Origin: an uncultured Oscillospiraceae bacterium
GTDB taxonomy: Bacteria > Bacillota > Clostridia > Oscillospirales > Acutalibacteraceae
NCBI GenBank assembly: GCA_900547105.1
Contig: URFL01000008.1
Span: 40,551-104,550 of the forward strand
DNA: 64,000 nt
Direction: 5' to 3'
In this document: positions 42,187-49,497 of the stretch, in pieces
How positions within the stretch are numbered: position 1 is the stretch's first letter
Layout of the letters: the number at the start of each line of letters is the position of its first letter
Program-made: the position numbers and the translations under genes
The notes under the pieces: generated by a model
The model's database searches: none
What the model saw: the letters and a program-made list of their open reading frames with translations, nothing else
What the model was told of the DNA's origin: nothing

Positions 42187-43074
42187 ATGGAACAAACAGA
42201 AGGACGAATTATCCGTTGCATTGGCGGCTTCTATTATGTAGAAGCCGCCAATGCGGTATACGAGTGTCGCGCGCGGGGCATTTTTCGCAAAGAGCGTATG
42301 ACCCCGTTGGCTGGCGATCGGGTTATGATCGAGCTGTTGGGCGAGGGGAAAGGCGTGCTGTCGCAAATATTGGACAGACGCAACCAATTGGTGCGCCCTC
42401 CGGTCGCTAATTTGGATTGCCTGGTGATCGTGGTATCCATCGCCGATCCGGCACCGGTGCCACTGTTGGTGGATCAAATGGTCGCCATTGCTGAAAAGAA
42501 CCATATCGAACCGGTGATCGTTATCAATAAATCTGATTTGGGTGACACCCGCCAGTGGGAGGAAACCTACCGTTTGGCGGGATTGCCGGTGTTCGCGCTA
42601 TCCGCGCTGGATGCGGAGGCAACTGCCCCGTTGCGGCAGGCTCTGGCCGGAAAGCTATCGGCGTTCACCGGCAATTCCGGTGTAGGCAAATCCAGCTTGC
42701 TCAATGCGATGTATCCGACATTGTCGCTGGAAACCGGTGAGATCAGTCAAAAGCTGGGGCGTGGACGGCATACGACCCGTGCCGTAACGCTCTATACGCT
42801 GCCGGAGGGCGGGTATATCGCCGATACACCCGGTTTTTCATCGCTGGATATGGAGCGGGCGCAACCCATTTTGAAAAATGAGCTGGCCGATTGCTTTCGG
42901 GAATTTGCACCTTTTTGGGGTCAGTGCCGCTTCACTTCCTGCGCGCATATCAAAGAAAAAGATTGCGCCATCCGCCAAGCGGTGGAGGACGGCAAAATTG
43001 CCCGTTCGCGCTACGACAGCTATGTGGCGATGTATGAACAGGTAAAGGATAAAGAGGAGTGGTCGTTGCGATGA
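42187..43074 (+). CDS. rsgA: Ribosome biogenesis GTPase RsgA
   Basis: A 295-residue circularly permuted GTPase that checks maturation of the 30S subunit. It has an N-terminal OB fold, then the permuted G motifs: N-K-S-D near residue 110, G-N-S-G-V-G-K-S-S-L-L-N near residue 160, and D-T-P-G-F. A C-terminal zinc site contains C-R-F-T-S-C-A-H ... C-A-I. The ATG at 42187 is my choice; a TTG 24 bases upstream overlaps the kinase stop. It overlaps thiN by 4 bases. Confidence 0.94.
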   Translation: MEQTEGRIIRCIGGFYYVEAANAVYECRARGIFRKERMTPLAGDRVMIELLGEGKGVLSQILDRRNQLVRPPVANLDCLVIVVSIADPAPVPLLVDQMVAIAEKNHIEPVIVINKSDLGDTRQWEETYRLAGLPVFALSALDAEATAPLRQALAGKLSAFTGNSGVGKSSLLNAMYPTLSLETGEISQKLGRGRHTTRAVTLYTLPEGGYIADTPGFSSLDMERAQPILKNELADCFREFAPFWGQCRFTSCAHIKEKDCAIRQAVEDGKIARSRYDSYVAMYEQVKDKEEWSLR

Positions 43075-43706
43075 ATCGCTGCGTGATCGTGGGCGCTGCG
43101 CCGGTGGCGGATCCCGCTTATTTGAAGCAGCTGCTGCATCCGGATGATTTTTTAGTAGCAGCCGACGGCGGACAGGATACCATGCACGCAATGGGCTGTG
43201 CGCCAGCACTGCTGGTGGCGGATTTTGATTCCAGCTGTTCGGCAGCCCCTTTGTCCGATGCGACCGAAGTGGTGCAGCTGCCGGTTTGCAAGGATGATAC
43301 CGACACACTCGCAGCAGTAAAACTGGCTCGACAGCGTGGATATCGGGAATTTTTGCTGCTCGGTTGTTTGGGCGGACGGCTGGATCACACTATTGCCAAC
43401 CTTCAAGTGCTCGCGTCGTTGACGGCGGACGGCTGCAGCGCTGTTTTGGCGGACGAACACAACGAGGTTCGGTTGTGGGAGCCGGGGGAGCACCAACTTC
43501 CGTATCGGGCGGACAGCGGTTTTTCACTGCTTGCATTTGATCCGGTTGTCGTCGGAATCACCATTCGTCAGGCAGTCTATACGCTGGAAAACGGCACCCT
43601 CACCTCGAATTTTCCGCTGGGTATCAGCAACGAATTTGTTCCGGAGCTACCGGCGCTCGTTTCCTTCACCTCCGGTCGTTTGCTTGTTGTTTGTTCAAAA
43701 GATTGA
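43071..43706 (+). CDS. thiN: Thiamine diphosphokinase
   Basis: A 211-residue enzyme that makes thiamine diphosphate from thiamine and ATP. A-A-D-G-G near residue 28, G-D-F-D-S-like V-A-D-F-D-S near 49, the K-D-D-T-D-T near residue 75 and G-C-L-G-G-R-L-D-H-T-I-A-N near 100 are family signatures. The ATG overlaps the rsgA stop (ATGA). In Bacillus rpe lies between these two genes; here it is missing. Confidence 0.93.
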   Translation: MNRCVIVGAAPVADPAYLKQLLHPDDFLVAADGGQDTMHAMGCAPALLVADFDSSCSAAPLSDATEVVQLPVCKDDTDTLAAVKLARQRGYREFLLLGCLGGRLDHTIANLQVLASLTADGCSAVLADEHNEVRLWEPGEHQLPYRADSGFSLLAFDPVVVGITIRQAVYTLENGTLTSNFPLGISNEFVPELPALVSFTSGRLLVVCSKD

Positions 43707-43710
43707 CACC

Positions 43711-43780
43711 ATCGCCTCCGTTTGGGAATATGCTGTGAATGATAGAGCACTACACAGCGATAAGCCGAAACGGAGGCGAT
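43711..43780 (+). promoter_or_regulatory. Long-stem hairpin masking a ribosome binding site
   Basis: A 13-bp perfect inverted repeat (43711-43723 with 43768-43780) encloses an inner stem GCTGTG (43732-43737) / CACAGC (43753-43758). The 3' arm contains GGAGG (43772-43776), the likely ribosome site of the next small gene, so the structure could switch its translation. No T-run follows, so it is not a normal terminator. Confidence 0.55.
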
Positions 43781-43786
43781 GATGGG

Positions 43787-43936
43787 TTGAAAAGCCGTTG
43801 CCAAAGCTGCGCCGGATGCGGTGCGGCTGCTTTTGGAGCAGGATTGCTGGTAGCCACCTTGTTTCCGATAAAGCTGATCCTGATCGTGGTTGCCGCTATA
43901 CTGATGCTGGCGGGGTTCTCCGCTTGCAAAAAATAG
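43787..43936 (+). CDS. Small 49-residue membrane protein upstream of spoVM
   Basis: A short frame starting at TTG, 10 bases after GGAGG. It begins K-S-R-C-Q-S-C-A-G-C-G with three cysteines, then has one long hydrophobic segment (about residues 13-44) and ends A-C-K-K. The composition is that of a single-pass membrane peptide. It lies between thiN and spoVM and may be co-expressed with spoVM in sporulation. I do not recognise a family; the start is uncertain. Confidence 0.5.
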   Translation: MKSRCQSCAGCGAAAFGAGLLVATLFPIKLILIVVAAILMLAGFSACKK

Positions 43937-43951
43937 GGGAGGCAAGGGCGT

Positions 43952-44041
43952 ATGAAAATCGTGATCGTGAAAAGCCCCAAGTTGTTTGGCGGGCTTTTGC
44001 GCAAGCTGTTTGGCATCCAAAAAGACCGGATGGATACATAA
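43952..44041 (+). CDS. spoVM: Stage V sporulation protein M (SpoVM)
   Basis: A 29-residue peptide with the pattern M-K-x4-K-x-P-K-x2-G-G-x2-R-x3-G, matching the Bacillus SpoVM amphipathic helix. It recognises the convex forespore membrane and anchors SpoIVA to start spore coat assembly. Key residues are Pro9, Gly13, Gly14 and Arg17. GGGGAGG lies 9 bases before the ATG. The position after thiN is the same as in Bacillus subtilis, which makes the call secure in spite of its size. Confidence 0.9.
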   Translation: MKIVIVKSPKLFGGLLRKLFGIQKDRMDT

Positions 44042-44075
44042 AACCATGAATACCGGCATAATCTATAGGGAGTTT

Positions 44076-44107
44076 GCAAGGCGGGCGATTTGTATCGTCC
44101 GCCTTGC
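44076..44107 (+). terminator. Terminator of the housekeeping-spoVM cluster
   Basis: A 14-bp stem (44076-44089 with 44094-44107, one G-T pair) with loop TTGT, followed by GTCATTTTCC. Confidence 0.75.
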
Positions 44108-44195
44108 GTCATTTTCCATGCAAAAATATCCGTTGACACAGATGCTTTCACCAATGGAAAATGTCTGATTTCATAAAGTGTTTACAAAATCTTTC

Positions 44196-44236
44196 TTGAC
44201 AAACGGCACCCTGCTCTATATACTTAACCAAGTTAA
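44196..44236 (+). promoter_or_regulatory. Strong promoter with MarR-type operator
   Basis: TTGACA (44196-44201) and TATACT (44219-44224) are 17 bases apart, a near-consensus promoter. The palindrome TTAAC-CAA-GTTAA (44224-44236) sits at the expected start point, where a MarR repressor would block transcription. The rest of the gap from 44108 holds no gene that I can see. Confidence 0.75.
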
Positions 44237-44270
44237 CTAATTGATGATGAGATGGAGGTGTGATTTTCTT

Positions 44271-44726
44271 TTGGATGGAATGATGATGATGGATGTCATT
44301 CGTCGCTTTCGTCAGCTGCATCACCAAATGAGCACCAAGCTGTGCTTGCTGTCATATAGCGAAACCGCCATTTTGCAGATCACCCGAAAAAGCGGAAATT
44401 ATATCAGCGTAAGCGAAATTGCGCGCGCCAGTTCCTCGTCACTGCCGTCTATTTCGCGCACTCTGCGGCAGCTTCGCGAAAAAGGCTATATCGACAGCTG
44501 CACCGATGAAAATGACCGACGAAACACCTATGTGGCGCTCACGCCGGCCGGTCAGGATATCTTGGCAAAGGATATGGAGCAGCGCAAGCGGTTCCATGCG
44601 GCTGTGGTACAGCGTATGGGCGAAGATGAATGGAATACCATGTGCCGGTTGGTTCTTACGATGCACGACTGTATGCAGCAGGAGTTGGAGAACTGGCCGG
44701 ATAACCAACCGGTAGGAAAGGAATGA
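44271..44726 (+). CDS. MarR-family transcriptional regulator
   Basis: About 151 residues. Winged helix with I-S-V-S-E-I-A-R-A-S-S-S-S-L-P-S-I-S-R-T-L-R-Q-L (recognition helix) followed by the wing D-R-R-N-T-Y-V-A-L-T-P-A-G. It probably represses its own operon with the two ABC exporter genes and is released by a drug-like ligand. The start is uncertain: TTG at 44271, 12 bases after GGAGG, or ATG at 44280. The ABC gene begins 4 bases after the stop. Confidence 0.9.
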   Translation: MDGMMMMDVIRRFRQLHHQMSTKLCLLSYSETAILQITRKSGNYISVSEIARASSSSLPSISRTLRQLREKGYIDSCTDENDRRNTYVALTPAGQDILAKDMEQRKRFHAAVVQRMGEDEWNTMCRLVLTMHDCMQQELENWPDNQPVGKE

Positions 44727-44730
44727 GCAT

Positions 44731-46890
44731 ATGCTGAAAATGCTGCGTTATATGAAAACGCAATGGAAAACCGTGGTAGCCATTATCGTGCTGCTGTTTG
44801 TGCAAGCTATCTGTGACTTGTCATTGCCCACCTATACCTCGAATCTGATCGATGTGGGTATTCAAAACAGCGGTGTAGAATTTGCCACCCCCACGGTGAT
44901 TCGCGCACAAGAGTATCAGAAAGTGCAGCTGTTTATGACAGAGGAAGAAAAGGCGCTGTGGAACACCGCTTACGAGCAGGGCAGCGACGGCAATTTCCAC
45001 ATTAAGGATGAGTCGCGCAAGAATATGCAGCAGCTGGATGATACCTTTACACATCCGATTTTGATTACCTATATGCTCTCGCATATGTCGACTGATCAGC
45101 AGACAGCGGATGCTTCGGCAATGACGGCGGGTGGAACCCCCGATTATGCGGCGATTCGCTCGACTGTGGAAGACAAGATGCAGTCGATGGGCGAAACCAT
45201 GCTGCACTCTTCGGCGGTGGCGTATGCGAAAGAAGAGTACACGGCGGTAGGAAAAGACCTAAACCAAATGCAGACGGCGTATCTGTGGAAGACCGGCGGC
45301 ATGATGATCGGTATGGCGCTGCTGATGGCGGTTTCGGCTGTGCTGGTGGGTTTGCTGGCATCCCGCGTTGGCGCCGGTGTGGGACGCGATTTGCGCGAAC
45401 AGGTATTCAACCGCGTAGTCGGTTTTTCGCATGCGGAGATCAATCATTTTTCCACCGCATCGCTGATTACCCGCAGCACCAACGATATTCAGCAAATGCA
45501 GATGGTATCCACCATGCTGCTGCGCATGGTGTTCTATGCGCCTATATTGGCGATTGGCGGGCTCATCATGGTGGTGCGTACCGGTGCCGGCATGACCTGG
45601 ATCATCGCGCTGGCGGTGCTCACGATCCTGTGCGTGGTGGGTGTGCTGATGGTGGTGGCAATGCCCAAATTTAAGTTGATGCAAAAACTGGTAGATAAAG
45701 TCAACCTGGTATCGCGCGAAATTCTAACCGGTCTGTCTGTAATTCGGGCGTTCGGTCGGGAAGAGCAGGAAGAAAAGCGTTTTGACGAAGCCAACCGCGA
45801 TCTGACTCGCACGATGCTGTTCACCAACCGCGCCATGACCTTTATGATGCCGCTCATGATGATCATTATGAATTTGATTTCGGTGCTGATCGTTTGGGTT
45901 TCCGCCAACCATATCGACGCTGGCACACTGGAAGTCGGTACTATGACGGCGTTCATCACCTATACCATGCAGATTGTCATGTCGTTTCTGATGATCTGTA
46001 TGATGTCGGTTATGATCCCGCGAGCGGCGGTGGCGGCGGATCGTATCAACGAAGTGCTGAACACCGAACCGGTGATCAATGACCGTGCAGATGCCGCAGC
46101 GATTGACCAATGCCACGGCGTGGTAGCATTTCACCATGTCAGCTTCCGCTATCCCGGTGCGGATGGGAACGCTTTGACCGATATCGACTTTGAAGCGCGT
46201 CCGGGACAAACGACCGCCATCATCGGCAGCACCGGCAGCGGCAAATCCACGCTGGTACAACTGATTCCGCGGCTATATGATGTAACGGATGGCTCGGTTA
46301 CGATCGACGGCATGGATGTGCGGGATGTGACCCAAGCCAGCTTGCGTGACCAAATTGGTATGGTGCCGCAAAAAGGCGTGCTGTTCTCCGGCACGATCGC
46401 GTCCAACATCGGCTACGGTGTGGAGCATCTGTCGGATGAGCAGATGCAAGATGCAGCCAATATTGCGCAGGCGACCGAATTTATTGAAGAAAAATCCGAA
46501 GGTTACCAAAGCCCGATTGCCCAAGGCGGCAGCAACGTGTCTGGCGGGCAAAAACAACGCCTGTCTATTGCGCGTGCGATCGCCAAAAATCCGCGCATCT
46601 ACATTTTTGACGACAGTTTTTCCGCACTCGACTTCAAAACAGACGCGGCGCTGCGTCAGGCACTGGCGCCGAAAATCAAGAACAGCACCGTGTTTATTGT
46701 GGCACAGCGTATCAGCACCATTTTGTATGCCGATCAGATTTTGGTTTTGGACGATGGACATCTGGTGGGGAAGGGTACCCATGCCAAACTGATGAAATCC
46801 TGCCCGACCTATCAGCAGATAGCGCGTTCGCAGTTGTCGGAAGAGGAACTGGCACAAAACAGCGGAGAGGAGGATGCCGATCATGAGTGA
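44731..46890 (+). CDS. Heterodimeric ABC multidrug exporter subunit with degenerate ATP site
   Basis: A 719-residue half-transporter, six membrane helices plus ATPase. Between helices 1 and 2 it carries an unusually long extracellular insert (about residues 45-175). Walker A G-S-T-G-S-G-K-S-T, signature V-S-G-G-Q-K-Q-R, and Walker B I-Y-I-F-D-D-S-F-S-A-L-D, where Asp replaces the catalytic Glu. The partner encoded next has the normal Glu but an altered signature, as in asymmetric exporters such as TM287/288 and BmrCD. Export of drugs or peptides is inferred from MarR control. Confidence 0.92.
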   Translation: MLKMLRYMKTQWKTVVAIIVLLFVQAICDLSLPTYTSNLIDVGIQNSGVEFATPTVIRAQEYQKVQLFMTEEEKALWNTAYEQGSDGNFHIKDESRKNMQQLDDTFTHPILITYMLSHMSTDQQTADASAMTAGGTPDYAAIRSTVEDKMQSMGETMLHSSAVAYAKEEYTAVGKDLNQMQTAYLWKTGGMMIGMALLMAVSAVLVGLLASRVGAGVGRDLREQVFNRVVGFSHAEINHFSTASLITRSTNDIQQMQMVSTMLLRMVFYAPILAIGGLIMVVRTGAGMTWIIALAVLTILCVVGVLMVVAMPKFKLMQKLVDKVNLVSREILTGLSVIRAFGREEQEEKRFDEANRDLTRTMLFTNRAMTFMMPLMMIIMNLISVLIVWVSANHIDAGTLEVGTMTAFITYTMQIVMSFLMICMMSVMIPRAAVAADRINEVLNTEPVINDRADAAAIDQCHGVVAFHHVSFRYPGADGNALTDIDFEARPGQTTAIIGSTGSGKSTLVQLIPRLYDVTDGSVTIDGMDVRDVTQASLRDQIGMVPQKGVLFSGTIASNIGYGVEHLSDEQMQDAANIAQATEFIEEKSEGYQSPIAQGGSNVSGGQKQRLSIARAIAKNPRIYIFDDSFSALDFKTDAALRQALAPKIKNSTVFIVAQRISTILYADQILVLDDGHLVGKGTHAKLMKSCPTYQQIARSQLSEEELAQNSGEEDADHE

Positions 46891-48721
46891 ACAACGCAAA
46901 CCGGCTATGCGCGGCCCGATGGGCGGGCGCGGCATGGGACGCGGTGAAAAAGCCAAAGATTTCAAAGGCACCCTGCGTCAATTGATCCGGTATATCGGGC
47001 AATACAAAATCGGCATCATCGTCGTGATGGTGGTGGCGGTGGCCAGCACCATCTTCAACGTCATCAGCCCGAAAGTGATGGGCGAAGCCACCACCAGTCT
47101 TGCCAGCGGATTGATGGCAAAGGTACAAGGCACCGGCGGTATCGATTTTGATTATATCGGCCGCATTTTGCTGATCGTGTTGGGAATGTATGCCGTCAGT
47201 GCATGTTTTAGCTTGGTGCAAGGGTTTATCATGACCGGCATCACGCAAAAAATCTGCTATCGTATGCGGCGGGATATCTCCCGAAAGATCAACCGCATGC
47301 CGATGAAGTATTTTGAAACCCGCACCTATGGCGAAGTGCTGTCACGCATCACCAACGATGTGGATACGCTGGGGAACGGCTTGAACCAGAGTGTCACCCA
47401 GTTGATCGTGTCCACCACCACGCTGATCGGTGTGGTGATTATGATGCTGAGCATCAGCCCGCTGATGACCTTGATTACGCTGGTGATTCTGCCGGTCAGC
47501 GTGTCACTGATCAGCATTGTCGTCAAAAAGTCGCAAAAATACTTCCGCACGCAACAGGATTATCTGGGACACATTAACGGCCAGGTGGAAGAGGTTTACA
47601 GCGGTCACATGGTGGTCAAGGTATTCCACCGCGAACAAGCGGTATGTGATGAGTTTCACAAAGTCAATGAGGTGCTGTATGATTCCGCATGGAAATCGCA
47701 ATTCCTGTCCGGTATGATGCAGCCGATCATGATGTTTGTGGGCAACCTTGGCTATGTAGCGGTGGCGGTTTCCGGTGCATTCTTGGCGATTCAAAATGTT
47801 ATCACCATCGGTGATATCCAAGCGTTTATTCAATATGTGCGCAACTTTACCAACCCCATTCAACAAATTGCGCAGGTGACCAATATGCTGCAATCCATGG
47901 CGGCTGCCGCCGAGCGGGTGTTTGAATTCCTTGCTGAAGAAGAGGAAGAACCCTCTGTGACCGATCCGGTATCCGCCGAACACATTCGCGGCGATGTACG
48001 GTTCGATCATGTCCAGTTCGGTTATCGCGACGATCAGACCGTGATCCATAATTTCAGCGCTGATATCCACGCGGGACAAAAAGTTGCAATTGTCGGACCC
48101 ACCGGTGCCGGAAAGACCACCATGGTGAAATTGCTGATGCGATACTATGATGTTCGCGGGGGCGCTATTTTACTGGATGGCCACGATATCCGAGAATATG
48201 ATCGCCACGACCTGCGCTCGGTATTCGGCATGGTTCTGCAAGACACCTGGCTTTTCCAAGGCACGATCATGGAAAACATCCGCTACGGTCGCATGGATGC
48301 AACCGACGAAGAGGTGATCGCCGCCGCCAAAGCGGCACATGCCGACCATTTCATAGAGACTCTTCCCGGCGGGTACCAGATGGAACTGAACGAGGAGGGC
48401 ACCAACATTTCGCAAGGGCAAAAACAGCTGCTCACCATTGCTCGTTCTATTCTGGCGGATCGCCCGATCATGATTTTGGACGAAGCTACCAGCTCGGTGG
48501 ATACGCGCACCGAAGTGCAGATTCAAAAAGCCATGGATACACTGATCCAGGGTCGCACCAGCTTTATCATTGCGCATCGGCTGTCCACCATTCGCAACGC
48601 CGACTTGATTTTGTGTATGAAGGACGGCGACATTGTGGAGCAGGGTACTCATGACGAATTGATGGCGCAAGGTGGTTTCTATGCCAATTTGTATAACAGC
48701 CAATTTGAAAAAGCCTCGTAA
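46883..48721 (+). CDS. Heterodimeric ABC multidrug exporter subunit with catalytic glutamate
   Basis: A 612-residue half-transporter. The first 30 residues are Gly/Arg/Met-rich and cytoplasmic. Six helices follow, then an ATPase with Walker A G-P-T-G-A-G-K-T-T, Walker B I-M-I-L-D-E-A-T-S-S-V-D (intact Glu) and signature I-S-Q-G-Q-K-Q, in which Gln replaces the first Gly of S-G-G-Q. It complements the preceding subunit to give one active and one degenerate ATP site. The ATG at 46883 follows GAGAGGAGG; it overlaps the previous gene by 8 bases. Confidence 0.93.
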   Translation: MSEQRKPAMRGPMGGRGMGRGEKAKDFKGTLRQLIRYIGQYKIGIIVVMVVAVASTIFNVISPKVMGEATTSLASGLMAKVQGTGGIDFDYIGRILLIVLGMYAVSACFSLVQGFIMTGITQKICYRMRRDISRKINRMPMKYFETRTYGEVLSRITNDVDTLGNGLNQSVTQLIVSTTTLIGVVIMMLSISPLMTLITLVILPVSVSLISIVVKKSQKYFRTQQDYLGHINGQVEEVYSGHMVVKVFHREQAVCDEFHKVNEVLYDSAWKSQFLSGMMQPIMMFVGNLGYVAVAVSGAFLAIQNVITIGDIQAFIQYVRNFTNPIQQIAQVTNMLQSMAAAAERVFEFLAEEEEEPSVTDPVSAEHIRGDVRFDHVQFGYRDDQTVIHNFSADIHAGQKVAIVGPTGAGKTTMVKLLMRYYDVRGGAILLDGHDIREYDRHDLRSVFGMVLQDTWLFQGTIMENIRYGRMDATDEEVIAAAKAAHADHFIETLPGGYQMELNEEGTNISQGQKQLLTIARSILADRPIMILDEATSSVDTRTEVQIQKAMDTLIQGRTSFIIAHRLSTIRNADLILCMKDGDIVEQGTHDELMAQGGFYANLYNSQFEKAS

Positions 48722-48729
48722 AAAAATAC

Positions 48730-48758
48730 TTGCTATTTTTGCAAAACAGCTGTATAAT
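48730..48758 (+). promoter_or_regulatory. Promoter of the second cytidylate-kinase-like gene
   Basis: TTGCTA (48730-48735) and TATAAT (48753-48758) are 17 bases apart. Confidence 0.7.
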
Positions 48759-48790
48759 AAAATTAGCAAATATGAACAGGAGGCACGGTC

Positions 48791-49399
48791 ATGAAGTATG
48801 ACATTATTACCATCGAGCGCGAATATGCCAGTGGCGGACGAGAGATCGGTCAAAAGCTGGCGGAGCGTTTGCATATCCCATATTATGGGCGTGAAATTTT
48901 ACAAATGGCGGCCGAGCGCATCGGCGCGCAACCGGAGTATGTTGAGCATATGGACGAAACGGCGCCCAGCAGCTTACTTTTTTCGCTGTACGCTATGTCG
49001 TCGGCGGCACCGTTTGACAGCACAAAGGTTTCGCCGGAAAATGCCCTGCAGCAGGCGGAGAGCCAAATTATCAAAGAACTGGCGGCTAAAGGTCCCTGCG
49101 TGATCATCGGGCGGTGCGCGGGCGCCATCTTAAAAGAGCGTCCCAATGTGCTGCGTGTGTTTATTCATGCCGATATGGAGTCGCGCCGCAAACGTGCCAC
49201 CGAGGTGTACGGACAAAAGAAGAATCCTGTGGATCCGATTTTGAAGAAGTACGACCGCCGTCGTGCCAACTACTACAACTTCTATTCGGCGCAAAAATGG
49301 GATAGCCGGTTGGAATATCAAATGATGCTGGATAGCGGGCAGCTGGGCATTGACCGCTGCGTTGACATTTTGGAAGCCGCTGTATCCTGTGAGAAATAG
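48791..49399 (+). CDS. Cytidylate-kinase-like P-loop protein (second copy)
   Basis: A 202-residue paralogue of the protein at 11371-11985. It opens D-I-I-T-I-E-R-E-Y-A-S-G-G-R-E-I-G, where the P-loop lysine position is Arg, then Y-Y-G-R-E-I-L, V-I-I-G-R-C-A-G and V-F-I-H-A-D. The loss of Lys in the loop (S-G-G-R against S-G-G-K-T in the first copy) is common in this family and leaves catalysis uncertain. It has its own promoter and terminator. AGGAGGC precedes the ATG. Confidence 0.85.
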   Translation: MKYDIITIEREYASGGREIGQKLAERLHIPYYGREILQMAAERIGAQPEYVEHMDETAPSSLLFSLYAMSSAAPFDSTKVSPENALQQAESQIIKELAAKGPCVIIGRCAGAILKERPNVLRVFIHADMESRRKRATEVYGQKKNPVDPILKKYDRRRANYYNFYSAQKWDSRLEYQMMLDSGQLGIDRCVDILEAAVSCEK

Positions 49400-49405
49400 G
49401 CCTAG

Positions 49406-49439
49406 AAAGGACCTGTGCCGTGGGCACAGGTCCTTTTTC
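49406..49439 (+). terminator. Terminator
   Basis: A 14-bp perfect stem (49406-49419 with 49423-49436), loop GTG, T-run continuing to 49439. Confidence 0.88.
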
Positions 49440-49448
49440 TACGCCAAA

Positions 49449-49485
49449 CCAGCCCGGCATCTTCTGCTTGAAGATGCCGGGCTGG
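49449..49485. terminator. Long GC-rich hairpin, probable terminator of the surface protein operon
   Basis: A 16-bp perfect stem (49449-49464 with 49470-49485), 12 bases beyond the stop codon of the minus-strand surface protein gene. The T-run on that side is short (TTT). Confidence 0.65.
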
Positions 49486-49497
49486 TCAGATTGTTCA

